A stretch of DNA of 64,000 nt from G963701675 sp963701675. GTDB taxonomy: Bacteria > Planctomycetota > Planctomycetia > Gemmatales > Gemmataceae. Positions within the stretch are counted from its first letter, which is position 1. Each line of letters opens with the position of its first letter. The translations under genes were made by a program, and so were the position numbers. The DNA lies in assembly GCA_963701675.1 (NCBI GenBank), contig OY969623.1:4216001-4280000 (forward strand), given 5' to 3'. This document shows positions 25,628-34,772 of this stretch, in pieces. The notes below the pieces were generated by a model that searched no databases, was not told the DNA's origin, and saw only the letters and a list, made by a program, of their open reading frames with translations.

Positions 25628-26533
25628 TTAGCAGAGGTGACTTGCGATCTGCGCCGCCAGCCGCGCGTTCGCCACCACGAGCGCCTGATTGGCCCGTAGA
25701 GTTTGTCCGCCGGTTAACTCCGCAAGTCGACTGAGCAAGAACGGCGTAAGCGCCGAGCCGCGGACGCCTGCATCGACCGCATCGCGCTCGGCCTGTTCGA
25801 GCGCTGACTCCAATACTTCCGATGACAAAACTGCCTCTTCGCACACCGGTTGGGCGATGACAACGCCGGCGCCTTTGAGACTCCAATGCGCAGAGATTAA
25901 GTCCGCGGCCTCCGCGGAAGTATTCACGCGGACGCCGACCGGCTGCCCGCTGGAGCGCGCATAGAACGCCGGAAAGTCGCCCGTGCCAAAACCTACGACC
26001 GGCACGCCATAGGTTTCTAGGATCTCAAGGGTACGCGGGATATCGAGGATGTTCTTGGCGCCGGAGCAAACTACCGCGACAGCAGTTCGCGCCAGTTCCG
26101 TCAGATCGGCCGAGATGTCCCATTGATTGCTCTCCCCACGATGGGCGCCGCCAATTCCACCCGTCGCAAAGACCCGAATACCGGCCTCTCGGGCCAAGAA
26201 CATCGTCGCCGCGACGCTTGTCCCGGCCGTTTGCCGTTGTGTGATCACGGCAGCGAGATCCCGACGGCTTGCTTTGACCACATTGCGATTCTGCGCCAGC
26301 TTTTCCAGTTCAGTTTCGTTGAGTCCAATCGTTGGACGGCCGTCTATCACCGCGATCGTCGCCGGAACGGCATTTTCAGAACGAATCGCCGATTCGGCTT
26401 CGCGCGCCGTTTCCAAATTGGTCGGCCAGGGCAGGCCATGAGAAATGAGCGTCGATTCGAGGGCGACGACTGGTTTCTGTGACATTAGGGCCGCGGCGAC
26501 TTCCGGTCGGAGGTCAAAAGTGGAAGCGGTCAT
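25628..26533 (-). CDS. psuG: Pseudouridine-5'-phosphate glycosidase PsuG
   Basis: A 301-residue enzyme of the PsuG/IndA family. Family motifs: PVVALESTLISHGLPWP at the start, AVIDGRPTIGL, RRDLA, and FATGGIGGAHRGE, then GAKNILDIPRTLE. It splits pseudouridine 5'-phosphate into uracil and ribose 5-phosphate, using a lysine and an Mn site. Pseudouridine would come from RNA turnover. A partner kinase (PsuK) is not visible nearby. It follows the ECF operon's last gene with a 1-base gap. Confidence 0.9.
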   Translation of the reverse strand: MTASTFDLRPEVAAALMSQKPVVALESTLISHGLPWPTNLETAREAESAIRSENAVPATIAVIDGRPTIGLNETELEKLAQNRNVVKASRRDLAAVITQRQTAGTSVAATMFLAREAGIRVFATGGIGGAHRGESNQWDISADLTELARTAVAVVCSGAKNILDIPRTLEILETYGVPVVGFGTGDFPAFYARSSGQPVGVRVNTSAEAADLISAHWSLKGAGVVIAQPVCEEAVLSSEVLESALEQAERDAVDAGVRGSALTPFLLSRLAELTGGQTLRANQALVVANARLAAQIASHLC

Positions 26534-26534
26534 G

Positions 26535-27059
26535 TCACGGTTCGGTCCGAACTTGGAGCACTTTGTCGACTTCGGCCTGGCCGTCTCGGACGTTTCTAAT
26601 CACGCGGCGTAGCTCTATCGCCTCTTCATTCTGGCCGGTCAGGAATTGCTCCATCAAATCGCGGACTTGACCGCCGACGCGTTGCACATCGATTTCGCGT
26701 GCGGAACTCGGCGACGACTCGAACCGCACGATCCGGAGATTGCCGGCAACGCCGAGCTTCAACATGGAATGCAAATGGTCGCTCAGTTGGACGGCACGGT
26801 CGAATTCCTGTGAAGAGGCCGAGACGCGAATTTCGTCGACGACACGCTCGGCGAGTGAGTGACACTGGTCCGCCCGCGAAAGTGGATCGTCTTCCGCGGC
26901 GAGCTTCAAACTGCTCAGGACGAGATCACGAATGAGTGCGCGATTTCGCAAAAGCTGCTCCGGGTTTGCCGGGACGCTCGTTACCGTTGGTCCATGAGCC
27001 ATCGCAATGACGGCAAGACACAGTGCTAACGGCAAGTTCAAGACGGGGACGATTCTCAT
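26535..27059 (-). CDS. Secreted protein of unknown function in the ECF sigma operon
   Basis: A 174-residue protein with an N-terminal hydrophobic signal (LNLPLALCLAVIAMAHG), then helical segments (LAERVVDEIRVSASSQEF, LRRVIRNVRDGQAEV). It overlaps the preceding anti-sigma gene by 4 bases, so it is the third gene of a sigma/anti-sigma unit and could sense or modulate that pair from the periplasm. No family is recognised. It shows a helical pattern similar to the C-terminal part of the preceding protein, suggesting that the two may interact. Confidence 0.6.
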   Translation of the reverse strand: MRIVPVLNLPLALCLAVIAMAHGPTVTSVPANPEQLLRNRALIRDLVLSSLKLAAEDDPLSRADQCHSLAERVVDEIRVSASSQEFDRAVQLSDHLHSMLKLGVAGNLRIVRFESSPSSAREIDVQRVGGQVRDLMEQFLTGQNEEAIELRRVIRNVRDGQAEVDKVLQVRTEP

Positions 27060-27877
27060 GACGACACCTCCGCCACAAAGGCGCGAAGCTGGCCATCCGC
27101 TTGTCGTGAGGCGGCGGCAATTCTCTGTAGGGCGCCGGCAGTCGAATGAGGCAGGTTCAGAGCCATTTGCTCGGTTTCTACGCCGATCATTGCCAGGCGT
27201 TCGGAAATCGGTGTTAGCACCTGGCGACGAAGTTCGGCCGGTAGTTTCCTGGCGCCGGCCACGACACCTTCATTTAAGACCTGCTCGTAGAGGTCGGTGA
27301 GTTGAACAATGTCGTCGTCCGCCGCGCCGCTCACCGCCGCCCGCGTTTGGATTTGCAGATCATTCGCGAGCTCCGTGAGAATCTCTAGCCGAGCACGAGG
27401 AGTCCGAGCGGAGGCCAGATGAACGTCCCGATCGAACAGCCTGGCCAGGAACGGATCGGTTGCTTTCTTCTTTGCGACCGGCGTCACGCTGCGGTCGTCG
27501 GGTCCCCAAAGGAGGATAACCAGCGTCACAAACAAGAGTGCCGCGGCGAGTCCGCCGGATGCCAACGCTCGCCAATGCGCATCATGCCGGTGCCACCAGT
27601 TCCAGACCGTCGCCGGCGAGAGCCGCACGAGCCAGGGTAGTTGCCTGCCGGTTCCCGATGCAGCGGCGGGGGATTCGGCGAGGAATTGCCGCATTGTGCG
27701 CGTACGCATTTCGCTTTGCGGAGTGGGTATCTCTCGGAGGGAGTTTTCTAATCGGACCAGTTGTACATGCCAACGACGGCATGCGGCACAGCCTCGCAAG
27801 TGCCGGCGGGCGTTCTCGCTCGGTGCGTCGGGTTTTTCCGACGAAAGCAGGTGATGTCGAATACGGTGGCAGTTCAT
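27056..27877 (-). CDS. Anti-sigma factor with zinc finger and membrane helix
   Basis: A 273-residue protein with an N-terminal zinc-binding anti-sigma (ZAS) pattern, H-x3-C-x2-C (HLRGCAACRRWH), a transmembrane helix (GGLAAALLFVTLVILLWG, about residues 109-127) and a helical extracytoplasmic domain. It overlaps the sigma factor gene upstream by 4 bases. By family behaviour the ZAS domain sequesters the sigma until an envelope signal releases it. The signal is unknown. Confidence 0.75.
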   Translation of the reverse strand: MNCHRIRHHLLSSEKPDAPSENARRHLRGCAACRRWHVQLVRLENSLREIPTPQSEMRTRTMRQFLAESPAAASGTGRQLPWLVRLSPATVWNWWHRHDAHWRALASGGLAAALLFVTLVILLWGPDDRSVTPVAKKKATDPFLARLFDRDVHLASARTPRARLEILTELANDLQIQTRAAVSGAADDDIVQLTDLYEQVLNEGVVAGARKLPAELRRQVLTPISERLAMIGVETEQMALNLPHSTAGALQRIAAASRQADGQLRAFVAEVSS

Positions 27878-28452
27878 GATTTTTCACCGTCCAATTGCGG
27901 GCCAAGCTCCTCCATCAGTTTTTGTCGCGCTTTGAATACGCGCCAGCGCGCCGTCACTTCGGTGGTCCGAAGTACACCCGCGATCTGGCGAAAGGACAAA
28001 CCCTCCTCCGTTCGCAACAACAAGGCGGCGCGAAAGTCTCGTGGCAACCTGCGCAGTGCTCGCGACACCAGCGCAACGACTTCCCGGCCGACGACTTGCC
28101 GCTCCGGTCCGGGACTGACTGTCACTTGCTCTGCCGTCGACAAGGGGCGAATCCGCCTCGCTGAGCGCTGGTGATTCAAGAGCGAGTTGTAGGCAATGCG
28201 AAACACCCATGCCCGGAAGTTGGTGCCCGCCCGAAACGACGACAAATTAGCGAAGGCTTTAAGGTACGCGTCTTGCGTCAAGTCCTCGGCCATGTGGCGA
28301 TCGTGACTGAGGTGGTAAAGCCAGCGGTGAAGCCGGTCCCAGTAGCGCTCGATGAGCACCGCGAACGCCTGCCGGTCACCGCGCTGGGCGTGTTCGACCA
28401 ACTGCGGCTCGTCCGCCGGAGGCGTGTCGGTGTGTGACTCAGCCACGCGCAT
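27874..28452 (-). CDS. ECF-type RNA polymerase sigma factor
   Basis: A 192-residue ECF sigma factor: region 2 (AEDLTQDAYLKAF, FRAWVFRIAYN) and region 4 (LSFRQIAGVLRTTEVTARW). It is co-encoded with an anti-sigma factor and a secreted protein and would drive a small extracytoplasmic-stress regulon. Length and layout are normal for the ECF class. Divergent to the YgiQ gene, whose transcript starts within about 180 bases. Confidence 0.85.
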   Translation of the reverse strand: MRVAESHTDTPPADEPQLVEHAQRGDRQAFAVLIERYWDRLHRWLYHLSHDRHMAEDLTQDAYLKAFANLSSFRAGTNFRAWVFRIAYNSLLNHQRSARRIRPLSTAEQVTVSPGPERQVVGREVVALVSRALRRLPRDFRAALLLRTEEGLSFRQIAGVLRTTEVTARWRVFKARQKLMEELGPQLDGEKS

Positions 28453-28628
28453 CCACTACTCTGGGTTTTTCGCGAGTCCTTTGCCAAATGCCGTCTGGAT
28501 CCACGTATTGGTGTCTCGTCTACCAGTATAACCGTGCGATCGCGGATTCGTTGGCGCGGTCGCGAATATTTCGCAACATGAGATATAATGATCCGTTCGA
28601 TCAACTAAACCACCGCACCCATGCATTG

Positions 28629-30668
28629 ATGAGTCAGCCACCTACGAATCGTTTGTCGTTACCTATGTGGCATGAGCGCTATTCCGCGCCGCACCTGCCG
28701 ATGACGCGCGCCGAAATGGCCCAGCGCGGTTGGGACGAGGTCGACGTGGTGTTTGTTACCGGAGATGCCTACGTCGACCATCCGAGTTTCGCGATGGCGA
28801 TCCTCGGACGGGTGCTCGAAGCGGCGGGATTCCGCGTGGCCATTCTAAGCCAGCCGGATTGGCGGTCGTGTGAGCCATGGCGACAGTTCGGCCGGCCTCG
28901 GCTTTTCTTCGGCGTCAGCGCCGGCAACATGGATTCGCTCATCAACCACTACACGGCCAACAAGAAAGTCCGTAACGACGATGCCTATTCCCCCGGTGGC
29001 CGGATCGGTCTGCGGCCCGACCGCGCCACGCTGGCGTACTGCCACCGCAGCCGCGAGGCATTCCCCGGCGTGCCCATCATTGCCGGCGGCGTGGAAGCCT
29101 CGTTGCGACGCTTGGCTCATTACGACTATTGGAGCGACACCGTTCGGCGGTCGATCCTTCTCGATTGCAAGGCCGATCTGGTGGTTTTCGGCATGGGGGA
29201 AGACGCCATCGTCGAAATCGCCCGTCGACTCGCGGCGGGTAAGTCGGTAAAGGACATGCGCGACATGCGCGGCGTGGCGTATGCTCTCGGCGCGGCTGAA
29301 TCCAAGCCCATCCGCCCGCAGGCGGACAACCCGTGGGCTTGGGACGCCGTCGTACTACCCAGTTACGAAGACGTGAAATCGGACAAGCACGCGTTCGTCG
29401 AGGCGACGCGACTCATTCACGTCCACACCAATCCATTCAATGCAAAAACCCTCGTTCAGTTCCACGATCGCCAGGCGGTAGTGGCCAATCCGCCTCCCCT
29501 GCCGATTTCCGACGCGGACATGGATCGAATTTACGACCTGCCTTACACACGCCGGCCGCATCCTTCGTACACCGAGCCGGTCCCGGCATTTGAAATGATC
29601 AAGGATTCGGTGACGATCATGCGTGGTTGCTTCGGTGGCTGCACGTTTTGCTCGATCACCGCACACCAAGGTCGGATCATTCAGTCACGTTCGCAAGAGT
29701 CCATCTTGAACGAGGTCCGCAAGGTCGCAGCCGATCCGGAGTTCAAAGGCACGATCAGCGACATCGGCGGTCCGACCGCCAACATGTACCAGATGCGCTG
29801 CACCCGACCCGACGTTGAAGCCAAGTGCAAACGGCTCTCGTGCGTTCATCCGAGCATTTGCAAACTGCTTGGCACCGACCATGGTCCACTCATCGAACTG
29901 ATGCGGAAGGCGCGCACTGAGCCGGGAATTCGAAAGACGCTGGTCGCTTCGGGAATCCGCATGGACTTGGCCCAGCTTTCACCGGAATATGTGAAGGAAT
30001 TGGCCGCCCACCACGTCGGTGGCCATTTGAAAGTCGCGCCCGAGCACACCGATCCGACCGTTCTCGACACCATGAAGAAGCCGCCCATCGACAACTTCCG
30101 CTCGTTCGCGGATTCCTTCAAGAAAGCGTCGAAGGAAGCCGGCAAGCCGAAGCAATACATGGTGCCGTACTTCATTTCGAGCCATCCGGCGAGCGATTTG
30201 AATGCGATGATCGATCTCGCGGTTTTCTTGAAGCGGAACGGCTATCGGCCCGACCAGGTGCAGGACTTTATCCCCGCCCCCTTCGACGTGGCGACGTGCA
30301 TGTACTACACGGAGATGGATCCATTCACGAAGAAACCGGTGTACATCGCCCGACACTTAAAGGACCGCAAGCTCCAACGGGCGCTGCTGCAGTTTTTCAA
30401 GCCGGAGAACTACTTCGCAGTTCGTGAGGCACTCGTCAAGGCCGGGCGGCAGGACTTGATCGGCGGCGGTTGTGACGCTCTGATTCCCGCACAGCCGCCC
30501 AGGGAGGCCATCGAGGCACGCAGACGACGGGCCAACGATGCAGATCATTACCACACGGTGGCGAATCCGGCGAAGGGGGAAGCGGTTGGCGAGCGTGGCC
30601 TGCCAAGTCGAGGTTATCGACCTGGAAGGAAGCGGGCACGACGCCAAGACAAGAATCGCGCACGATGA
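28629..30668 (+). CDS. YgiQ family radical SAM protein
   Basis: A 679-residue protein with the YgiQ layout: an N-terminal domain (DVVFVTGDAYVDHPSFAMA), then the radical-SAM [4Fe-4S] motif C-x3-C-x2-C (CFGGCTFC) and downstream GGPTANMYQMRC, DGL-type segments and an Arg/Lys-rich tail. The function of YgiQ is not established; radical SAM chemistry is expected from the cluster motif. The N-terminus at 28629 (MSQPPTNRLSLPMWHE) fits the family; other starts are 28578 and 28434. Its last 370 bases are repeated in decayed form at 32478. Confidence 0.85.
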   Translation: MSQPPTNRLSLPMWHERYSAPHLPMTRAEMAQRGWDEVDVVFVTGDAYVDHPSFAMAILGRVLEAAGFRVAILSQPDWRSCEPWRQFGRPRLFFGVSAGNMDSLINHYTANKKVRNDDAYSPGGRIGLRPDRATLAYCHRSREAFPGVPIIAGGVEASLRRLAHYDYWSDTVRRSILLDCKADLVVFGMGEDAIVEIARRLAAGKSVKDMRDMRGVAYALGAAESKPIRPQADNPWAWDAVVLPSYEDVKSDKHAFVEATRLIHVHTNPFNAKTLVQFHDRQAVVANPPPLPISDADMDRIYDLPYTRRPHPSYTEPVPAFEMIKDSVTIMRGCFGGCTFCSITAHQGRIIQSRSQESILNEVRKVAADPEFKGTISDIGGPTANMYQMRCTRPDVEAKCKRLSCVHPSICKLLGTDHGPLIELMRKARTEPGIRKTLVASGIRMDLAQLSPEYVKELAAHHVGGHLKVAPEHTDPTVLDTMKKPPIDNFRSFADSFKKASKEAGKPKQYMVPYFISSHPASDLNAMIDLAVFLKRNGYRPDQVQDFIPAPFDVATCMYYTEMDPFTKKPVYIARHLKDRKLQRALLQFFKPENYFAVREALVKAGRQDLIGGGCDALIPAQPPREAIEARRRRANDADHYHTVANPAKGEAVGERGLPSRGYRPGRKRARRQDKNRAR

Positions 30669-30781
30669 GTGGATCGCCTTTGATCGCCCGCGACAACGCA
30701 AGCTCGCCATCTTGCTAAAATAGCGGAGGCTGGACAACTCCAAGGAACGGGGAGCTGAACATACCACGAGTTTTTCGTGTC

Positions 30782-31177
30782 ATGAGGAAAGATGTCAATG
30801 ATGACTTGCCGGTCATTGCCTCCAGCAGTCACGGTCTTGGAGTTCGCCCAGGAACCGACGTGGACGTTGATGCCCAGAACAACGTCCAAGTGAACGGGAA
30901 GGGAATGTCGGTCGCGCCAAACTGGCGGGATATTAACCACAAGCGCATCCCGAAGCGACTTCGGCCCATCGTTCCAGGTGCAATGGGAAGCAATAACACT
31001 TTCTGCTTTCGCTATGGACAAGGTGTCTTCGCCCAGGGAGCTTTCGCGAATGGGCTAACGCTTGAGCCAGACAGCACAACACATGGCAACATTGCGCCTG
31101 CCCAAGTCGTGCCGCTGGCTACTTATGAAGGCGACCTTGCCGCGACGAGAGCCGATTGGAGTGAAGACGAGACTTAA
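30782..31177 (+). CDS. Unknown protein in the cassette behind ygiQ
   Basis: A 131-residue protein with no family I recognise. Distinctive segments are HKRIPKRLRPIVPG, SNNTFCFRYGQG, FANGLTLEPDSTTHG, and an acidic C-terminus. It has no signal peptide or transmembrane helix, so it is probably cytoplasmic. It is coupled to the TPR gene with only 2 bases between stop and start. Both lie between the ygiQ 3' end and a second copy of it, suggesting a cargo pair. A toxin-like role is one hypothesis, based on size and pairing alone. Confidence 0.55.
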   Translation: MRKDVNDDLPVIASSSHGLGVRPGTDVDVDAQNNVQVNGKGMSVAPNWRDINHKRIPKRLRPIVPGAMGSNNTFCFRYGQGVFAQGAFANGLTLEPDSTTHGNIAPAQVVPLATYEGDLAATRADWSEDET

Positions 31178-31179
31178 TC

Positions 31180-32433
31180 ATGACGGCGCGACCACTCACC
31201 TTGAGCCCAAGCTATCTCGCCACGGTCCGCGGGACACATGAGCTCCATCGACTGATCGCTGAGGGGAAGGAAGACAGTCCCGAGGCTGAAGCGATCCGCG
31301 ATGCGTCGGATAGTCCGTGGGAAGCACTTTCGGAGACTGAGCGGGCACGAGCGCGATTAGTCGCTGAGGATCTTTATTCCCTTTACGAAACACCGCCAAC
31401 TCGACAGGAAATGACCGGGGAAGCTCAAGCCGGACTCAACGAGGCCTATGAGGCACGGGCGCGAGGAGAGTGGGATCAGTCGCTCGAGTTGCTACGAAGT
31501 TGGCGCGCCTTCATCGACCCCTTCCTGATGAGCTACCTTCGTGGTACGATTTGGCTTGAAGCTGGCGATCCGGCGACTGCCGCACTTTTCTTTCAGCATG
31601 CACACAAGCTGAACCCCGAAAACCCCAGCTATCTTGCGATGTTTCTTCACGCGTTAAGCCTTGCGGCCCCCCCTGCGGCATTGGCGGAAGCCGAGAAGAT
31701 TCTACGCGACTATCGACGTTTCTCCCCGATCGCTTACGTTCGGGCCGCCGATATCAAGCTTATGTCTGCGAGGCTGCTCTCGGACGTTGAGGGAAACCAA
31801 ATCTTGCAGGCAATCGAGCCCGTCTTGAAGGAGGCTCTGCGCGTCGCCAACGACGAGCCGAAAAAGATCGACGCTACCACAGTGGTGATGGCACTCGGTC
31901 TGCTTGGGTTCGGCTACGAGTTTCTAGCGCGCTGGCAGGATGCAATCGATCACTACTCGATGGCCCTTCGTATCGATCCTGACAACGATGGGCTGCTCGT
32001 CGCGAGGGGAATTCTCTTGTATGGTGTTCACTACCAGGCAATCGTCGATCTTGAGGCAGCCGTTAGGCTTGGCTCGCCTCTAATCTGGCCCTACACATTC
32101 CTAGCGCATCACGCCCTAATGACACATAGGTATCTGGAATGTATCAAGCTCTGCGACAAGGCTTTGGAGAAGGAAGGCTCGACACAAGTGAGAAGCGAAA
32201 TCCTCGAATGGGAGGCGATTGCTCAGGCGGGTCTCGACTCGTCCCTTCTCAACATCGAGCAGTTCTTCGAACAGGCGGCTCGTATTGACCCTGCCAACGA
32301 CCGTGCGAAGCGGAATCTGAAACGCGTGAAAACTGCGCCGCGACGAACTCCGCCCAGCTACTGGGAGGTACGTGCCGAAGCTGCACTACGCACCTCCGGA
32401 ATCGCTGAGAGGCGGTTCGCGATGGCAAAGTAG
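31180..32433 (+). CDS. TPR-repeat protein in the cassette behind ygiQ
   Basis: A 417-residue protein of helical repeats with TPR character (PATAALFFQHAHKLNPENPS, WQDAIDHYSMALRIDPDN, NIEQFFEQAARIDPANDR). TPR proteins bind partner proteins. It has no signal peptide. Starting 2 bases after the preceding gene's stop, it is its obvious partner. The cassette (30782-32433) is bounded on both sides by ygiQ 3' sequence. Partner and function are unknown. Confidence 0.65.
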   Translation: MTARPLTLSPSYLATVRGTHELHRLIAEGKEDSPEAEAIRDASDSPWEALSETERARARLVAEDLYSLYETPPTRQEMTGEAQAGLNEAYEARARGEWDQSLELLRSWRAFIDPFLMSYLRGTIWLEAGDPATAALFFQHAHKLNPENPSYLAMFLHALSLAAPPAALAEAEKILRDYRRFSPIAYVRAADIKLMSARLLSDVEGNQILQAIEPVLKEALRVANDEPKKIDATTVVMALGLLGFGYEFLARWQDAIDHYSMALRIDPDNDGLLVARGILLYGVHYQAIVDLEAAVRLGSPLIWPYTFLAHHALMTHRYLECIKLCDKALEKEGSTQVRSEILEWEAIAQAGLDSSLLNIEQFFEQAARIDPANDRAKRNLKRVKTAPRRTPPSYWEVRAEAALRTSGIAERRFAMAK

Positions 32434-32477
32434 GTCGAATGGCGTGATGCCTTTACGATTCTTGCTGCATGCAGCTA

Positions 32478-32840
32478 ACGATGTGGCAACGTGAATGTTT
32501 TACACGGAGATGGATCTTTTTCACGAAGAAGCGGGTGTACATAGTCCGACATTTGAAGGACCGGAAGCTCCAACGGGCGCGGTTTTTCAAGCCGGAGAAC
32601 TACTTCGCGGTTCGTGAGGCACTTCTCAAAGCCGGTCGACAGGACCTCATCGGCGGCGGTAGCGATGCGCTGATTCCGGCAGAGCCGCCGAAGGTGGCAT
32701 TGAAAGCGCGCCGTAATCGCGCTAATCATGCCGTGAGAAGTGACCACGTTCACACGGTCCCGAACTCCGGTCGCCACGTTGGCTACGGCCCACACCGGAA
32801 GTCAGTTAGAAACCCACGCCGGCGACCCGGCGCATCTCCA
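32478..32840 (+). pseudogene. Decayed copy of the ygiQ 3' end
   Basis: About 290-360 bases similar to the last part of the ygiQ gene (30289-30660). Recognisable segments are RHLKDRKLQRA, FFKPENYFAVREALLKAGRQ and LIGGG-x-DALIPA. It has base changes, a deletion of 9 bases (LLQ lost) and a TGA where ygiQ has a Cys codon, so it does not encode a working protein. It lies in the same orientation just before the pseudouridine synthase gene. This is the far boundary of the cassette. Confidence 0.85.
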
Positions 32841-33834
32841 TGAGCACACCGAATGTGCTGTTGGTCGGCCCCGAACTTCAAGGATTGACTCTTGCGGCCG
32901 TACTTCGCCGTCACTATTCCCAACTCTCATGGACCCAAATCAAGCGGATGATCGCCGGCCGACGCGTCCAAATTAACAAAGAAGTTTGCCTTGATCCCGC
33001 GCGTCGACTTCAAGCAGGAGAAGTGATCGAAACATCGGCGCGTCGCATTGCGGATGTTCAAACCATTCCAATCGTTATTCGTCATCTGGATGAACATCTG
33101 GTCGTTGTCGAAAAACCGGCCGGCATTGCCACGGTTCGCCACCCTGCTGAACGTCTGTGGTCAGCAAAACGAAAGTCATTGCATCCAACGCTGGAAGACC
33201 TTGTGGCGAAGCTCATCGCGCGCAGCAAAAACGCAGGCGAAGTACACCGGCGCCGCGCCTGCGAGTTGTACATCGTTTGGATAAGGAGACGAGCGGCCTG
33301 GTCGTATTCGCGCGCACGGTTGTGGCCGAGCGCGGCCTCGGCAAGCAATTCCACGCCCACACGATTCTTCGCCGGTACATCGCAGTGGTCGTCGACGACT
33401 TATCACCGCAACGCATCGCCTCAAAGTTGGTGCGTGATCGTGGCGACCGACGCCGCGGCAGCAGCAAGACGCCGGGGGCCGGAAAAGCAGCGGTCACTCA
33501 CGTCGAAACATCCGAACGGCTTTCGGGTTACTCGCTGGTTTCGTGTCGACTGGAAACCGGTCGCACGCACCAGATTCGCATTCATCTCGCCGAGCTCGGC
33601 CACCCTGTCTGCGGCGAGAAAGTGTATAACCGCGATGTGAAAGGAAACATACGCCCCGACAAAAGCGGTACACCCCGCCTCGCCCTGCACGCCGCCGAAC
33701 TGGGCTTCATCCATCCCGTAACCGGCGCCTCCCACCATTGGGAAATGCCACTGCCCACCGAGTTGACATCGTTGGTCGAACGGTTACGTTCCGGCGCTAC
33801 GCGCTCCGCTCCGAAGACTCCGCGTCGCGGCTAA
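32840..33834 (+). pseudogene. RluA-family pseudouridine synthase (frameshifted)
   Basis: An RluA/RluD-type rRNA pseudouridine synthase of about 330 residues. It has an S4 RNA-binding domain (LSWTQIKRMIAGRRVQINKE) and then the catalytic domain with HRLDKETSGLVVFAR (catalytic Asp), followed by the family segment GRTHQIRIHLAELGHPVCG. The first frame (from 32840) is good to about 33255, and the catalytic domain then continues in another frame to 33834. One missing base in CGCCGCGCCTGCG near 33255 explains it. Convergent overlap of 38 bases with folD at the 3' end. Probably functional if the base is a sequence error. Confidence 0.85.
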
Positions 33835-34687
33835 CCTCGGCCGCCTGCAACGTGTTCGCCAACAGCATCGTGATCGTCATCGGGCCGACGCCGCCCGGTA
33901 CTGGAGTAATGGCCGATGCGACTTGACTAACGGCCTCGAAATCGACGTCGCCGACGAGTTTTGCGTCCGGCAGTCGATTCATGCCGACGTCAATAACGAC
34001 AGCGCCTGGCCGAACCATGTCGGCCTTTAGAAACTGGGCTTGGCCGATGGCCATGACGATCACATCCGCCTGACGCGTCACCGCGCCGATGTCGCGGCTT
34101 CGGCTATGGCATACGGTCACGGTGGCGTTGGCGCCTGCCGCCTTCTGCATCAGGATGAGGGCCAGTGGTTTTCCGACGATGTTGCTTCGGCCGACGATGA
34201 CCACGTGGGCGCCGTCGAGTTTGATACCGTTGCGTAGCAGGATTTGCTGCACGCCGGCAGGGGTGCAAGGTAGATAACGCGGGTATCCTGCCGCGAGAAG
34301 GCCGAGGTTCTCCGGGCCGAAACCATCCACGTCTTTCACCGGAGTGACGGCTTGAACGATAGTCGCTTCGTCGATTTGCTTCGGAAGCGGAAGTTGCACC
34401 AGAATGCCGTGGACGGCGGCGTCGACGTTGAGTTGGTGAATCAACTCGAGTAACTTGGGTTGCGACGTATCCGCGGAAAGGTGGTGCAGCGAACTCGCCA
34501 GGCCGGCTTGTTCGCAGGCCTTTCGCTTGTTGCGAACGTAGACCTCGCTCGCTGGGTTGTCGCCGACAAGTACCGCGGCCAGCCCCGGTCGGACGTTGTG
34601 TTTCTTCAGGAGCGCGGCCGTGCGTGCGGCAATCTCCTGACGCATCACCTCGGCCAACTGCTTGCCGTCGAGTAACTTCGCGGGCAT
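33797..34687 (-). CDS. folD: Methylenetetrahydrofolate dehydrogenase/cyclohydrolase FolD
   Basis: A 296-residue bifunctional FolD. Signatures: the catalytic Lys in YVRNKRKACEQAG, QLPLPKQIDEATIVQAVTPV with DVDGF, GRSNIVGKPLAL, and PVPGGVGPMTI at the end. It oxidises 5,10-methylene-THF with NADP and hydrolyses the methenyl form to 10-formyl-THF, feeding purine and formyl-Met synthesis. Length is normal. The 3' end overlaps the pseudouridine synthase gene on the other strand by 38 bases. An inverted repeat lies upstream at 34705-34770. Confidence 0.95.
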   Translation of the reverse strand: MPAKLLDGKQLAEVMRQEIAARTAALLKKHNVRPGLAAVLVGDNPASEVYVRNKRKACEQAGLASSLHHLSADTSQPKLLELIHQLNVDAAVHGILVQLPLPKQIDEATIVQAVTPVKDVDGFGPENLGLLAAGYPRYLPCTPAGVQQILLRNGIKLDGAHVVIVGRSNIVGKPLALILMQKAAGANATVTVCHSRSRDIGAVTRQADVIVMAIGQAQFLKADMVRPGAVVIDVGMNRLPDAKLVGDVDFEAVSQVASAITPVPGGVGPMTITMLLANTLQAAEVSRDAESSERSA

Positions 34688-34704
34688 CGGTTATTACATC
34701 CTTT

Positions 34705-34770
34705 CACCACAAAGCACGAAGAACACAAAGAAAACCACCATGGCTTTGTGTTCTTTGTGTCTTTGTGGTG
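34705..34770. repeat. Long A/T-rich inverted repeat between folD and the sirtuin gene
   Basis: The two arms (CACCACAAAG then CACGAAGAACACAAAG on one side, CTTTGTGTTC then TTTGTGTCTTTGTGGTG on the other) pair over 26 positions with one mismatch and one gap. It fills the interval between folD (starting at 34687) and the sirtuin (ending at 34773) on the minus strand. It could form a hairpin that affects the folD/sirtuin transcript. A CACCACAAAGACACAAAG-type repeat like this is known as a dispersed element in several environmental genomes. Confidence 0.7.
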
Positions 34771-34772
34771 TT

